Shown here: positions 24,377 to 33,379 of the stretch, in pieces
Layout of the letters: each line of letters starts with the position of its first letter
How positions within the stretch are numbered: the stretch's first letter is position 1
DNA from: Spirochaetota bacterium
Lineage (GTDB): Bacteria; Spirochaetota; Spirochaetia; Treponematales; Treponemataceae
Assembly: GCA_023398165.1 (NCBI GenBank)
Contig: JAEWSQ010000022.1
Location: forward strand, 1 to 64,000
Length of the DNA stretch: 64,000 nt
Direction of reading: 5' to 3'
Translations under genes and position numbers: made by a program
The notes under the pieces: model-generated
Told to the model about the DNA's origin: nothing
The model's database searches: none
Seen by the model: only the letters and a program-made list of their open reading frames with translations

Positions 24377-26008
24377 ATGGTTATAAATGAATCTTTTATA
24401 ACAGAAGCAAAACGCCTGATTTACAAAATAAACTCTTATGCAGAAATGATTTATTCCGAAGCAATTCTTCTTGATCTTTCCGAGTTTGCAGATTATTGGC
24501 GTGATATTCTTGCTCATGTTTCGGAAGTGAAAAGAATTGTCGTACAATCCTTTCCTTCATCCGATGAAAATAATGTATTAAAAGATGTAGTAAAAGAAGA
24601 AATTTCCAGACGCTGTCATATTTTTCACAGGCTTCTTTTGGACATGAATAAAGTAATAACAATTGAACGATTCCCCGAGATGCAATCTGATATTCAAATT
24701 CTATCCAAACTCGGCCTTACTCTGCAGTCCCTCTTTGAACAGAATCTTGATATTGCAACAGAAAGTCTCAATAATATTCCTCTCGATGAACTGCAGCATG
24801 CATCGGATTATTCGCTTTCACGGTATCTTGCTGGAATGTCCGACAGGGTAAAAAATGCAAGTGCAGGCACCATCGTTTTTGCAGGGGTCAATGGTAATGA
24901 ATCAAGAGAAATTCAGCAGCTGCTGATGAATGCAGCTTTTCATACGGTCTCGTTATCAGATTATGATACATTAACTGATATTCTGCTAACCTATGATGTC
25001 TCGCTTATCTGCTTTGACTGCGGGGCAAATACAAAAACAGGATTTGACACCCTCCAGTCTCTTGTTGATAATCCTGTTTCAACTGATATTCCCGTACTCA
25101 TATGCGGTTCAGAGTACAGCGACCTGTTGGCAATGCAGTTTATCGAGTCGGGCGCGATTGATTATTATTCAACCTCGAAAAGCAAACGCGTTTTATTCGC
25201 ACGGATTCAGGCGGCAATTATAAGGGCAAAGAATAATTACCACAGACAGCTGTATATAAGGGCTCTGGAAATGAATTCCCTGAGTACGTCAAAAGAGTTC
25301 AAAGAAGCTGCAGAGTATGTGGCAGACCTTCTGCCCAAACCTTTCACATCGGAATCATTATCTGTCGACTGGGCTTTCCTGCCGTCTTTGGAGCTGGGCG
25401 GAGACGTTTTCGGATACAAATGGCTCAACACTCATACCTTCGTTATTTACCTTCTGGATGTGAGCGGTCATGGACTTGAAGCTTCGCTGTATTCCGTTAC
25501 GGTTATGAATCTTCTAAAAAAAGAACTCTTGGGTCATGTAGATTTTTCAAATCCTGCTGCCGTATTATCACGATTAAACAGTATTTTTGACATCGAAAGC
25601 CAGAATAATATGTTTTTTACCATCTGGTACGGCGTGTATGACCTGAGAGAACGCAAACTGACCTACTCAAGCGCAGGATCGCAGCCTGCTGTTTTAATAT
25701 CAGAAGGAAAAGCTCAAACATTGTCTTCCGGCGGAATGATTATCGGTATTGATGAAGATGCCGAATATAGAAAAGAAACTATTACCATCCCGAACGGCTC
25801 GGATTTTTACCTTTTCAGCGACGGTATTTATGAACTTCAGAAAAACGACGGCTCCATGATGCAGCTTGAAGAATTCACTAAACTTTTAACACTTAGAAGA
25901 AATGAGGACGGGGAAAAATGCGTCCGTTTTGCCCGCCGTATCGAACAGCTGAGCAAAAACGGACAATTTGAAGACGATGTATCACTTATTCATCTTCACT
26001 TTTCCTGA
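24377..26008 (+). CDS. RsbU/SpoIIE-type serine phosphatase with a pseudo-receiver
   Basis: A 543-residue regulator. The N-terminal ~165 residues are helical, of unknown type. Residues ~175-295 resemble a receiver domain but lack the acidic pocket and phospho-Asp (IVFAGVNGN, LICFDCGAN), ending in a helix. Residues ~310-540 are a PP2C-like SpoIIE phosphatase with metal-binding Asp in LELGGDVFGY, LLDVSGHGLEASLYS and FSDGIYEL. Such enzymes dephosphorylate anti-sigma-factor antagonists; no partner gene lies nearby. The stop overlaps the converging GH13 gene by 27 bp. GGAAAGGAG precedes the ATG. Confidence 0.88.
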   Translation: MVINESFITEAKRLIYKINSYAEMIYSEAILLDLSEFADYWRDILAHVSEVKRIVVQSFPSSDENNVLKDVVKEEISRRCHIFHRLLLDMNKVITIERFPEMQSDIQILSKLGLTLQSLFEQNLDIATESLNNIPLDELQHASDYSLSRYLAGMSDRVKNASAGTIVFAGVNGNESREIQQLLMNAAFHTVSLSDYDTLTDILLTYDVSLICFDCGANTKTGFDTLQSLVDNPVSTDIPVLICGSEYSDLLAMQFIESGAIDYYSTSKSKRVLFARIQAAIIRAKNNYHRQLYIRALEMNSLSTSKEFKEAAEYVADLLPKPFTSESLSVDWAFLPSLELGGDVFGYKWLNTHTFVIYLLDVSGHGLEASLYSVTVMNLLKKELLGHVDFSNPAAVLSRLNSIFDIESQNNMFFTIWYGVYDLRERKLTYSSAGSQPAVLISEGKAQTLSSGGMIIGIDEDAEYRKETITIPNGSDFYLFSDGIYELQKNDGSMMQLEEFTKLLTLRRNEDGEKCVRFARRIEQLSKNGQFEDDVSLIHLHFS

Positions 26009-29000
26009 TGCCTTTGGTTTAACTGCAGCAGTCTTTTGTTTTGCTGCAGCCTTCTTTTTTGCACCAAACGGCGGCTGAACAAGACCGAGTCTTATTAAAG
26101 CCTTTTGTATCAGTTTTTCATCATCCGGTTTTAATGCAGCTATGAATCTGTCCGCATCGTACCCGGAAGCATTCAAAGACCTCATGACTATTGAAAAAAG
26201 TGATAACAGGTGAATATGCTCGTTCGGTTTTGCGGTAAATACAGCATATACCATAGCAGCTGCCCAGACTGCAAATTCGGATCTTTCTTTATTAATCCAC
26301 AAAATGTTGTCAAAAATATTAGCTCCCAATATAATTGAGGCTTCGGGTGACCGTACAATTGCCTCCGACATAAGATACGCGGTCATCTGCAGATCTTTTG
26401 TAAGAATCGGGTAATCGCAGAATTTTGTAACTTCAAGAAGTGTTTTAAATACCTCGCACATATCTTTTGAAGGCCTGCCGTACTCCACTAACAAATCCCG
26501 GATCTTTCGATCAAGACACCACAGGTTTATAAGTTCCTTGCTGTCCCGGGCTGTTGCCTTTTCTCCGATTACATCGCGTACTGAATACAGCATTGTATAG
26601 GCGGCAAGGATTTCACCCATGAACGGATACGAAAGCATTCCCTCATATAAAAATGCAGACAACGATACTGTATTCTCTGCAGCTTTGTTCTTCCCCTGCG
26701 CTGTCTGTGCAAACTTAACGAGCGTAGTCATCCTTTTTTTAAACCGCTCCCACACAATCTGAGAATCAACGGAGAGTCCTGTTTTATTTTTATCCAGTAT
26801 TGAAGAAAATCCGTAATTCCCTTCAATGAATTTTAGTAATGTCTCGAAGTAGTGAATTCCAGCCTCTTTTGACTTCGTTAAGATGGAATTAAGAGAAATA
26901 TCCTTAATCTTGCCTGCTTTTTTACGCACTATGGGGGTAAATACCACGGCTATCCGGTCAAAAAAATCTTTTGTGGCAAAAAGCCTTAATGCGCTGTACA
27001 GCTCTTTAAGAAACACTTCTTTAAGGGCAATATCAATATCTATAACACCGCGCCCGTTGAGGTTTGAACAAAGAAGCGCCCACTCGCCGGTTTCATCGTC
27101 TTTTACTTCGCTAATATTCGCCAGTACCTGATACTCAAAACCGTTCAGATGTACGAAAAGACCGCTTTCACAGATTTCTTTACTTGATCTGATATACCAC
27201 AGGCCGGTTCGGTGCTCCTGAAAAATACAGTATGCGTTTACGTCGTTACTTAAAACTAAAGACTGTGCTATTGTCTGCGTCTCAAAATGAATATCTCCTC
27301 CCTCATTTTTTACCGCATATCTGCATGAGTCTTTAATCCATCCGGATGACTGTGCGTACACGTTATTATAGAAGACAACCGCTCGTTCCTCTTTAAATCT
27401 GTTGGAATATGCAAAGACGTTTTCATTCACGCTGCCGTTGTTCCATACATCATAGAATCTAAAGTTTTCAATTTCGGCAAAAAGATAGCGTTTTTTCATA
27501 AGCGGGAAAATATCGCGCTCATGCCGTTCTATAAGAATCTGATCAGGCGTTTCCTCCCAATAAGCCCTGGTGAACTCCATGCCGTACTTTTCGGTAAAGC
27601 CTTCAATTTGTCCGTGACCGAACATGGGAAGTCCGGGCATCGTGACCATGAGAGTACAAACGCCGAAGTATTTATCTTCTTTTCCAAACTGAGCTACAGC
27701 CGTTTCCTCATCCGGATTATTCATAAAGTTGACAAACCGCTTTAATACCTGCGGATCAAACTCCAGCGTATTCTTCACCGTTGAGCGGTATTTTGAATTT
27801 TCCTCTTTTTTAAGCATGTTCATAAATGCGCTGTTATACACACGGTGCATGCCGAGGGTGCGGACAAAATAGCCCTCCATCATCCAGAAAGCCTCTGCAA
27901 GAAGAAGGGTGTCCGGTACTTCTGCAGCACAGCGGTCAACAACCTCTCTCCAAAACTCATTCGGAATGCGTTTTTCAAATTCCTCATTGGATAATGCGTG
28001 TTCAGCGCGGCTTGCAATGTCGCCCCCCTGACCCGGTTCAGGATACCACAGACGCTTTATATGTTTTTTCGCCAGAACCATAGCTGCATCAAATCTAATG
28101 ATCGGGAAATTCCGGGCCACATGAAGAATCTTTTGAATAACCTCTTCCCTCGCCTCGGGATTAAGAAAGTCGATCTGAGCGGTATCATTCCAGGGAAGTC
28201 CTGTGCCGTCGTTTCCGTGGTAAATATACCGAGTATCGCCTGAAGAATTATCGACACGTTTATACACAACAGCGCAGTCGCTCTTATTGTAGTAATTATC
28301 CTCCAAATACACCGATATCCGCGGATCTAATGAAAGGTTTTCGCCCCGGAAAGAATATGAAGGGAATGGACAGTCATGTGACTGAAGGAATAAATCGGGT
28401 TTCTCTACAACCCATTTGGAATCGAGACCGGTATGATTGGGAACCATATCGGAAGCGAGCCTGATGCCGCGGTACCAAAGACGCTTCCGCAAGTTATCCA
28501 GAGCTTCCCAGCCCCCCAGAGACTGAGCTATATCATAATCATGAAGACTGTACGCGCTTGCAGCTGCTTCAGGATTTCCGTTTATCTGCTTTATCCGTTT
28601 GCTACCCCATGAACGTTCCCATAAACCTATGAGCCATAAGCCGGTGAAACCCTGACGGGAAAGCACATCGAGTTCCGCATCGGGAATTTGATCGAGCCGT
28701 GTTATATCTTTTTTATATTTCTTTGTTAATTGATCAAGCCAGACAAGAACGGTTTTTGCCATGAGAACTACACGCGGCATCCATTCCCGGTCTGAACTGA
28801 ACCGTTCATATTCATTCATTAAAAAGTCGTAATTATATGCTTCCATGGGAGGCGGTCCTGAAAAGTTTCCGCTCCAGCCCGGTTTTTCCTCTTCCTGTAT
28901 TAAATCTATACCGGATAAAAGCCGTAAAAGCCATTCACCCAACAGGGACGCCCAGTGCTGCCGGATATAGTCAAGCTGCCCTTTTAAACTCGCAGGACTT

Positions 29001-29782
29001 GCATTAACGGGCTCTTTGAGCATACTCACCAGATCAGTTTTATTTGGTCCGAAAAGAGGCTGTTTTACAAAAAAGGCTTTGATTTCTGTCCAGGTTTTTG
29101 CATACGAAGAATTTTTTTCCAGAGACTCATTTGAAAAAAGCATTGAGAACGGATCAAAAGCAGGATTTTCATTTGCAAGATGCAGTAAAAAAAGTTCCTC
29201 AAGAACTGTTACCTTATTTGGGGTCTGTGCTTCAGCTTCTTGTGCAGCTTTTTTAACATTGCCGAAAAGAATTGAACTTGCAGGTGAACTTGAGTTTAAA
29301 TACTCTTCGGCGCTCATTTTCCCTTTATACACCGGAGAAGGAGGAAATTCTTCCACAAAGGCAAGGAGCAATGCTGATAATTTATCCTGCCCGATTTTTA
29401 TCTCCAAAGCAGAATACAGTTCCTCGAAGGCTTTCGGGTTTTCCTGCTTTCTGAATAAAAAACATACATAATGAAATATTTCGTCAATGAGAGCCATCGC
29501 GTTGAGCTGGCCTGCCTTTATCATCTTACTGCTTTCTAAAAGAGGGTCAAAAAGATCATTAACTTTTTTCGCGAAAACCCTTACCTGCTTAAAATTTGCC
29601 AGAACAACATTTCCCGATGAGGCAAAAAGAGCATCATCAAAACCGCACTTCTCACGGATTGTCCTGCTGATATGAAACTCCATCAGAGGATTGGTATTAA
29701 GCGTATAATAGATACCGTTTATGACTGATGTTCCGGAAATACAGGAGGCGCCGGTAAATACTGTGTCAAATAGTTTATTCAT
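25982..29782 (-). CDS. Large GH13 family alpha-glucan enzyme
   Basis: A 1266-residue protein with no signal peptide. The GH13 barrel occupies ~360-770: DMVPNH (445-450), nucleophile Asp564 in IRFDAAM, acid/base Glu630 in LLLAEAFW, and region IV NNPDEE with Asp691. The residue before that Asp is Pro instead of the usual His. About 350 helical residues precede the barrel and 490 follow, ending in a Lys/Ala-rich tail. A cytoplasmic role in glycogen or maltodextrin breakdown is likely because the gene follows malQ with a TAATG overlap. Exact bond specificity cannot be read. Confidence 0.85.
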   Translation of the reverse strand: MNKLFDTVFTGASCISGTSVINGIYYTLNTNPLMEFHISRTIREKCGFDDALFASSGNVVLANFKQVRVFAKKVNDLFDPLLESSKMIKAGQLNAMALIDEIFHYVCFLFRKQENPKAFEELYSALEIKIGQDKLSALLLAFVEEFPPSPVYKGKMSAEEYLNSSSPASSILFGNVKKAAQEAEAQTPNKVTVLEELFLLHLANENPAFDPFSMLFSNESLEKNSSYAKTWTEIKAFFVKQPLFGPNKTDLVSMLKEPVNASPASLKGQLDYIRQHWASLLGEWLLRLLSGIDLIQEEEKPGWSGNFSGPPPMEAYNYDFLMNEYERFSSDREWMPRVVLMAKTVLVWLDQLTKKYKKDITRLDQIPDAELDVLSRQGFTGLWLIGLWERSWGSKRIKQINGNPEAAASAYSLHDYDIAQSLGGWEALDNLRKRLWYRGIRLASDMVPNHTGLDSKWVVEKPDLFLQSHDCPFPSYSFRGENLSLDPRISVYLEDNYYNKSDCAVVYKRVDNSSGDTRYIYHGNDGTGLPWNDTAQIDFLNPEAREEVIQKILHVARNFPIIRFDAAMVLAKKHIKRLWYPEPGQGGDIASRAEHALSNEEFEKRIPNEFWREVVDRCAAEVPDTLLLAEAFWMMEGYFVRTLGMHRVYNSAFMNMLKKEENSKYRSTVKNTLEFDPQVLKRFVNFMNNPDEETAVAQFGKEDKYFGVCTLMVTMPGLPMFGHGQIEGFTEKYGMEFTRAYWEETPDQILIERHERDIFPLMKKRYLFAEIENFRFYDVWNNGSVNENVFAYSNRFKEERAVVFYNNVYAQSSGWIKDSCRYAVKNEGGDIHFETQTIAQSLVLSNDVNAYCIFQEHRTGLWYIRSSKEICESGLFVHLNGFEYQVLANISEVKDDETGEWALLCSNLNGRGVIDIDIALKEVFLKELYSALRLFATKDFFDRIAVVFTPIVRKKAGKIKDISLNSILTKSKEAGIHYFETLLKFIEGNYGFSSILDKNKTGLSVDSQIVWERFKKRMTTLVKFAQTAQGKNKAAENTVSLSAFLYEGMLSYPFMGEILAAYTMLYSVRDVIGEKATARDSKELINLWCLDRKIRDLLVEYGRPSKDMCEVFKTLLEVTKFCDYPILTKDLQMTAYLMSEAIVRSPEASIILGANIFDNILWINKERSEFAVWAAAMVYAVFTAKPNEHIHLLSLFSIVMRSLNASGYDADRFIAALKPDDEKLIQKALIRLGLVQPPFGAKKKAAAKQKTAAVKPKASGKVKMNK

Positions 29783-31764
29783 TATTCTTTCCTTGCATGC
29801 TTTTCAGAAATTGAACAAATGGATTTCTGCAGCTGCACATTTTGTATAAGCTCCTCAATATAACAGGGGAGCCTGTATGTCCAGTTAAAACCGGAGACAG
29901 AACCCGGAATATTAACCCGCTCGGATTGGGGATCATCAGCATAGTATGCTGAGTAAAGGGCTAAAAAATCCTGAACAGGATGAATGCACAAGGCGCTCGC
30001 AGCTTTAGCCGCTTCTTCCAAAAGATAGCGCGCAGTTTCAGGATTATACACACCCGGTGTAATTGAAGGCGGAGGAGGAAATGCCGTATAAAAGTCCCGG
30101 GCATCGTTTTCTGTAAGCCACCAGATCCGCAGCGTCGATGAGTCATGCACCGACGTTGAAGCAACACTTAATTCAGGATAAAGATTAAATGGAATAAAGG
30201 GCTGTCCTTGTTCATTCCAAAGTCTGTACCAGCGTATTACTCTCAATCCGTAAATTCCAAGATCCTGAAGCACCCGGGGAACAGAATCGGGCAACGCCCC
30301 CAGATCCTCCGCACAGGCAGTCATATTTCCCGTATCCTTTAATGCCGAAAGAAGTGTCCTTGCCTGTTTTTCCCAGAGCACCTCCATCTCCTTCTTTTTA
30401 TTTTCAAAAATAAGAGCGAGTTTTTCCTTCATCGTATAATCGAGCGACTTCCATGCCGTGGAATCCTGATAGATCCATGAAGGGCAAAATGATATATCAT
30501 CCAGCGAAATTAAACAGCGGTCCCTCCAGTGCTGAGCCAGCCGTTCTTTCACAGGATGGGGAAGACTGCTTGACCAAATATCCCTGTCGCCGCGAACGGA
30601 AGGTTTAAAAAGCCACAATTCCTCATTTCCTATACGATCCATAATCTTTGCAAGAAGCCCGTGGGTGCCGAGGTAATCATTATTATTGACATCTTCTATT
30701 GAGCGTGTTGGAACATGGGGAAGGCTGAGCCACCGTATCTGGTCGTCAGAAAACCCCGCATCATAAAGTTCCGTAACAGAAATACCCGCGTTTGGAATCG
30801 GGAACCCTGCAGCAGAAGTACAGTCATATTCGCCTGCAGCCCAAATTCTAAAAAAGCCCAGAACATGATCTATTCGGAACATTGAATAATACCGGGATGA
30901 AACCATAAGACGGTTTTTCCACCACGAATAATCATCCTTTGCAAGAGCATCCCAATTATAAATAGGAAAACCCCAGCTTTGTCCGACAGGATTTGGACCG
31001 TCGGGAGGGGAACCTGCGCGGAGGCTTTGAATAAAAAATTGAGGATACGCCCAGGCATCGCTTGAGTCTTCATTCATCATGATGGGAATGTCGCCTTTCA
31101 AGGCAATACCGAGAGATTTGCAGTATGAGGATGCCTTTGTAAACTGATTATCCAGTCTCATCTGAACCCATGCAAAAAAAAGAAGCTCCTCTTTCAGTTC
31201 AGGTTTTGCCCACACGGCATTAATCTGCTCAATACCGGGATTAGTGAAAGATTTCCATTCTTTCCATGAAGCCTCATTGTTTTTCGTTTTATAATATGAA
31301 AAAACAGTATATACCTTAATCCAGTCATTTTTATCAATCCAGTTTTGGAGTTCGGCTGAAGTTATAATACTTTCTTTTTTACTGTTAAAAATTGAATGTA
31401 AAAGCGATAGTTTTTCTTTTCGCACTTCAGCATACGAAAAGCGCTTGTCAGATACGTGTTTTTTCTGCAATGCTGATATTTTTACAGCAGCCCCGCTTTC
31501 CGAAACGAACTCGGGGAGAGCGCATACACTGATATATATAGGGTGAAGCGCAAAAGCAGATAATGCGCTGTAGGGGGAACTCTCGGTGCCTGTGTCATTA
31601 ACAGGCAGTATCTGAATTATTGATAATCCTGATTTTTTGCAAAAATCTGCAAAGGGAATAAGATCCAAAAACTCGCCGCACATTAGGCTGTTTTTTGCGC
31701 GTAAAGCGCTTACAGGGACTGCCGTTCCGGTTTTTTTCTCTAATGAAGATGCTGTACTGTCCAT
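29782..31764 (-). CDS. malQ: 4-alpha-glucanotransferase (amylomaltase, GH77)
   Basis: A 660-residue GH77 enzyme that transfers alpha-1,4-glucan segments, recycling maltodextrins. The nucleophile Asp299 is in SMFRIDHVLGFFRIW, the acid/base Glu486 in CAEDLGALPDSVP, and Asp541 in STSVHDSSTLR; GDIPIMMNEDSSD and GSPPD are family loops. Like the GH13 partner it is cytoplasmic. AGGAGAG precedes the ATG. It shares one base with the GH13 start (TAATG), so the two are coupled. Confidence 0.95.
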   Translation of the reverse strand: MDSTASSLEKKTGTAVPVSALRAKNSLMCGEFLDLIPFADFCKKSGLSIIQILPVNDTGTESSPYSALSAFALHPIYISVCALPEFVSESGAAVKISALQKKHVSDKRFSYAEVRKEKLSLLHSIFNSKKESIITSAELQNWIDKNDWIKVYTVFSYYKTKNNEASWKEWKSFTNPGIEQINAVWAKPELKEELLFFAWVQMRLDNQFTKASSYCKSLGIALKGDIPIMMNEDSSDAWAYPQFFIQSLRAGSPPDGPNPVGQSWGFPIYNWDALAKDDYSWWKNRLMVSSRYYSMFRIDHVLGFFRIWAAGEYDCTSAAGFPIPNAGISVTELYDAGFSDDQIRWLSLPHVPTRSIEDVNNNDYLGTHGLLAKIMDRIGNEELWLFKPSVRGDRDIWSSSLPHPVKERLAQHWRDRCLISLDDISFCPSWIYQDSTAWKSLDYTMKEKLALIFENKKKEMEVLWEKQARTLLSALKDTGNMTACAEDLGALPDSVPRVLQDLGIYGLRVIRWYRLWNEQGQPFIPFNLYPELSVASTSVHDSSTLRIWWLTENDARDFYTAFPPPPSITPGVYNPETARYLLEEAAKAASALCIHPVQDFLALYSAYYADDPQSERVNIPGSVSGFNWTYRLPCYIEELIQNVQLQKSICSISEKHARKE

Positions 31765-31847
31765 TCGGAACTCTCCTAACTCAGCCGACGTATTTCAGCT
31801 GAAAACAACTTTCCGTATATCAGTATATCATAGATTAGATAATATTT

Positions 31848-32882
31848 CTAAAAAACTAGCCCTGAAAAACCTTCTTTCCAGTGCCATAAGGGTTTTGCAA
31901 GAGCATTGGAAAAAGGCTGGACACGGTTAAAATCGGGAAGCCAGTCAGTATCAGTGGTAAGTTCCTGATAAAACACCTGTTCAAATTCGTAAGAATCTAA
32001 AAGTGAAATAATATCAGTAAATTCGGACTCATTGAGAAATCTGTTTTGAAAAGAAGAAAGAGATGTACAGCGTTCGCACTGCTCCTCTTTTGTATACAAT
32101 CCGTCCGGGGATTCAACAGGAGTATACTGGCTCATAAGCGATAAATACGCCTTGCCGTCAAGATTTTTTTTAAACCAGTCCAGAACGAGGATCGTGTCGT
32201 CAAGCCGGCCGGGAAGCACAAGGTGACGGACAATAGTACCGGAAAGCATTTTATCAATAGGATTCCCTTCCTTATCTTTTTTTGATGTAAACGATAGAGG
32301 GCTGTGATCTGCCATCCAGCGTACTGCTTTTTTAGCATATTTAGGATAATCTTCGGCTTTAAAAACAGCTTCGCTTATAATCGGATTAAGTGTTTTCAAA
32401 TCAGGGAGCCACAGGTCTACAAGTCCGTCAAGCATGGAAAGCGTTTCCACAGTCTCGTAAGCCGACGAGTTCCAGCACACTGGAATTACAAGCCCGTTTT
32501 TTTTTGCCTTTTCCAGACCATGTACTACTGAAGGAACTGCATGTGAACCTGTTACAATGTTTATGTTTTCAGCACCTTTTTCCTGCAGGACAAGACACAT
32601 AGACGAAAAATCATCCTCAGAGACAACACTGCCCATCTCTTTTTGTGAAATCTGATAATTCTGGCAGAATGCGCAGCGGAGGTTGCAGCCGGTAATAAAA
32701 ATTGTACCCGAACCGCCTGAGACAGTAATTGGAGGCTCCTCGCCGAAATGGAGCCCCGCAGAGGCAATACGCAGCTGTGAAGTTTCTCTGCAAAAGCCTT
32801 TTCCCCCCTTATTGCGGTCAACAGAGCAAAAACGGGGACAGAGTCTGCAGGTAGTATATGAATCTAATGAAACTAAGGACAT
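31848..32882 (-). CDS. Radical SAM protein, PflA-like
   Basis: A 344-residue radical SAM enzyme with an extra N-terminal Cys cluster (CRLCPRFCSVDR, then GFCRE) and the [4Fe-4S] motif CNLRCAFCQNYQIS. This arrangement belongs to the pyruvate-formate-lyase-activase-related group; the real substrate is unknown and no glycyl-radical enzyme is adjacent. LWLPDLKTLNP is also characteristic. It lies directly downstream of the unassigned structured RNA. A TATATT (32896-32891) 8 nt from the ATG could give a leaderless transcript, or the gene could be read through from the RNA. Confidence 0.85.
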   Translation of the reverse strand: MSLVSLDSYTTCRLCPRFCSVDRNKGGKGFCRETSQLRIASAGLHFGEEPPITVSGGSGTIFITGCNLRCAFCQNYQISQKEMGSVVSEDDFSSMCLVLQEKGAENINIVTGSHAVPSVVHGLEKAKKNGLVIPVCWNSSAYETVETLSMLDGLVDLWLPDLKTLNPIISEAVFKAEDYPKYAKKAVRWMADHSPLSFTSKKDKEGNPIDKMLSGTIVRHLVLPGRLDDTILVLDWFKKNLDGKAYLSLMSQYTPVESPDGLYTKEEQCERCTSLSSFQNRFLNESEFTDIISLLDSYEFEQVFYQELTTDTDWLPDFNRVQPFSNALAKPLWHWKEGFSGLVF

Positions 32883-32890
32883 GTATTAAG

Positions 32891-32896
32891 AATATA
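32891..32896 (-). promoter_or_regulatory. Possible -10 for the radical SAM gene
   Basis: Minus strand TATATT, 8 nt before the ATG at 32882, just after the terminator of the upstream RNA. No good -35 is visible. Confidence 0.35.
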
Positions 32897-32910
32897 CTAT
32901 TATGAACATA

Positions 32911-32936
32911 AAAAAAAGCCGGCCTGTTGCCGGCTT
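32911..32936 (-). terminator. Intrinsic terminator of the structured RNA
   Basis: AGCCGGC (32917-32923), 5-nt loop, GCCGGCT (32929-32935). On the minus strand it is followed by seven T (A run 32911-32917 on plus). Confidence 0.9.
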
Positions 32937-32961
32937 GTATTGACCGCGAGTCTTTTCTACT

Positions 32962-33060
32962 CTAATGACGGTCGATCTTTAATATCCTGTTCCTCATGGA
33001 ACAGGGAAAGGGTCTAATTTTAGCTCCTTGCGGAGCATGTATTTCAGGCGGATTTTCCAT
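32962..33060 (-). CDS. Possible 32-residue peptide inside the structured RNA
   Basis: A short frame beginning MENPPEIHAPQGAK and ending KIDRH. Its ATG follows a perfect AGGAGG by five nucleotides. It overlaps two strong RNA hairpins, so the frame may be accidental. If translated, it could be a leader peptide, since a terminator follows 26 nt after its stop. No family recognised. Confidence 0.35.
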   Translation of the reverse strand: MENPPEIHAPQGAKIRPFPCSMRNRILKIDRH

Positions 33061-33251
33061 AACGGCCTCCTGCAGCTTTTAACAGGTAAGACTTGATTGC
33101 CCTCAAGCCTTTTAGTATATAGAGCACTTGATCACCGTTGAAACTCCAAAAGGAATTCTTCAACTTCAGCGCTCTCGCAAGCCTGGTAAGCTGTAACTCT
33201 TCATTCATTCCCGAATGTTTTTTGTTACTTATCTCCCGCTCACCTAGCTAT

Positions 33252-33279
33252 ATGCTACCATAAGTTAGAAATATTACAA
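33252..33279 (-). promoter_or_regulatory. Promoter of the structured RNA
   Basis: Minus strand TTGTAA (33279-33274), 16 nt, TGG plus TAGCAT (33257-33252), an extended -10. The predicted start (33244-33246) coincides with the first base of the terminal GGTGAGC helix. Confidence 0.6.
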
Positions 33280-33379
33280 GAGGTAGAGGGTGAAATTTTA
33301 CAAAACATTCCGCTGGTAGAGTTTCTATACTCTTTAGTCCCCTACCGCAATTTCCTTTTTTCCTATATAGTGTGCTTCT

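Larger units (their letters stand above)
32911..33245 (-). ncRNA. Unassigned structured RNA of about 335 nt
   Basis: A gene-free interval with a promoter, stacked hairpins and a terminator, all on the minus strand. Pairings seen: GGTGAGC (33244-33238) with GCTTACC (33191-33185) enclosing GTAAC/GTTAC and a CATT-AATG hairpin; GTTGAA...TTCAAC (33137-33164); CTTGA...TCAAG (33092-33107); GCTCC-gcaa-GGAGC (33023-33036); CCTGTTCC-atga-GGAACAGG (32986-33005); a GACCG...CGGTC helix near the end; then the terminator. It does not match what I know of RNase P RNA (no GAGGAAAGTCC), tmRNA (no tRNA-like end), SRP RNA, 6S or T-box. It could be a stand-alone RNA or a leader controlling the radical SAM gene 29 nt further on. 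Confidence 0.75.

Noticed and set aside
29016..29471. 151-codon plus-strand frame opposite the GH13 gene
   Set aside because: Antisense shadow; Ser/Phe-rich composition typical of reversed coding sequence.
32911..33245. RNase P RNA, tmRNA or T-box as identity of the structured RNA
   Set aside because: No GAGGAAAGTCC core, no tRNA-like CCA end or tag frame, and no AGGGTGGNACCGCG.
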